From Chloroflexota bacterium (GTDB taxonomy: Bacteria; Chloroflexota; Anaerolineae; Anaerolineales; UBA4823), in the NCBI GenBank assembly GCA_030613705.1, contig JAUWLJ010000158.1, positions 1 to 5,700 of the forward strand: a stretch of DNA of 5,700 nt. Reading direction: 5' to 3'. The notes under the pieces are model-generated. The model saw only the letters and a list, made by a program, of their open reading frames with translations, was not told the DNA's origin and searched no databases. How positions within the stretch are numbered: position 1 is the stretch's first letter; each line of letters begins with the position of its first letter. A program made the translations under genes and the position numbers. Shown piece by piece: positions 5,223 through 5,700 of this stretch.

Positions 5223-5700
5223 CTAATTATCTAGATTCTCTTCGTCCGATGTCTCGCTGCGTGTTCCTGGGGCGATGTAATCCTGACGCTTGAAAGGCTT
5301 GACCTGGTCCCCGATTTCATCCCGCATGATGTTGCCTGAGACGTGCATGAGGGTGTCGCTGAAATCGCTGTCGATGCCCATGCTGGCCAGGCAGGGGTAG
5401 TGGTGGTGGAGCATGCCCCCCTCCTGTTCAGCCTCATCTGCTGAAACGCCCACCAGCCGTTCAGCAGCATAAGAGGCGCATCCACATGTCGCATCACGAC
5501 GAACTTCTACTGCAGTGATCAAGCGCGTGTGGGGATCAACCTGTATATTAAATGAAGGCCGCCCGAAGTGGTGAGCGAATTCAGCGATCAGCGCGTCCTG
5601 GTATTCCACCTTCTGGCGGCGGGTGACGCCATAATGGGTTTCGGTGAGGGAACAGAACGGCTTAGGTGTAACACATGCCACGTTTTGCCTCTCCAACCAA
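5223..5700 (-). CDS. DUF166-like protein, C-terminal part (5' partial)
   Basis: The frame ends at TAG (5225-5223) and is still open at the window edge, so the start lies beyond 5700. The TTG at 5696 is just an internal Leu codon, preceded by a Trp codon. About 158 residues are visible. Numbering the Leu at 5696 as 1, recognisable blocks are TPKPFCSL (10-17), FGRPSFNIQVD (44-54), the cysteine block RRDATCGCASYAAERLVGV (66-84), LHHHYPCLASM (96-106) and DTLMHVSGNIM (114-124). This order recalls DUF166 (PF02593), found in archaea and some bacteria and sometimes labelled thymidylate synthase without firm proof. Cysteines 8, 15, 71, 73 and 102 with the histidine run 97-99 could bind a metal or iron-sulfur cluster; that is inference. 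The tail after about residue 143 is acidic and probably disordered. The gene converges on the cyclase gene. The family is assigned from memory of its motifs; the biochemical role is unknown. Confidence 0.68.
   Translation of the reverse strand, partial: WLERQNVACVTPKPFCSLTETHYGVTRRQKVEYQDALIAEFAHHFGRPSFNIQVDPHTRLITAVEVRRDATCGCASYAAERLVGVSADEAEQEGGMLHHHYPCLASMGIDSDFSDTLMHVSGNIMRDEIGDQVKPFKRQDYIAPGTRSETSDEENLDN

Noticed and set aside
5231..5497. Second - strand frame overlapping the DUF166-like gene
   Set aside because: It is a frame shadow; the conserved cysteine and HHHYPC blocks belong to the other frame.

Overview
The window looks like bacterial chromosomal DNA, most likely from Chloroflexota (Anaerolineae-like). 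This is an inference from gene content. A fused class III nucleotide cyclase / STAND-type ATPase / TPR protein, an FG-GAP-type secreted protein tail and a DUF166-like protein together recall that group, but no rRNA or marker gene is present to fix it. I see no tRNA, rRNA, CRISPR array, transposase or integrase.

Layout. Positions 1-214 hold the last 70 codons of a + strand gene with an FG-GAP/VCBS-like calcium-binding loop. Its stop overlaps the stop of a convergent - strand gene (211-654) for an unrecognised 147-residue soluble protein. An AT-rich gap of about 380 bases follows, carrying outward-facing promoter candidates. Next is a + strand SnoaL-like/NTF2-fold protein (1038-1475), closed by a clear rho-independent terminator (1502-1530). 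A 190-base regulatory gap, with a perfect TATAAT box overlapped by a 12-bp palindrome, leads into the main gene (1723-5100). It encodes an 1125-residue protein with an N-terminal helix, a class III cyclase domain, a P-loop NTPase and a TPR-rich C-terminus. Eight bases after its stop begins a 36-codon proline-rich small ORF (5109-5219). The window ends in the C-terminal part of a DUF166-like gene on the - strand (5223 to beyond 5700), convergent with the cyclase gene.

The genes do not form one obvious operon. The SnoaL-like gene is sealed off by its terminator, and the cyclase gene appears to have its own promoter. The cyclase protein is best read as a cytoplasmic signalling protein: TPR and STAND regions would sense a protein or ligand and gate nucleotide cyclisation. 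The most interesting points are the Lys-to-Arg change at the base-recognition position of the cyclase, the coupled proline-rich small ORF, and the palindrome on the cyclase promoter.
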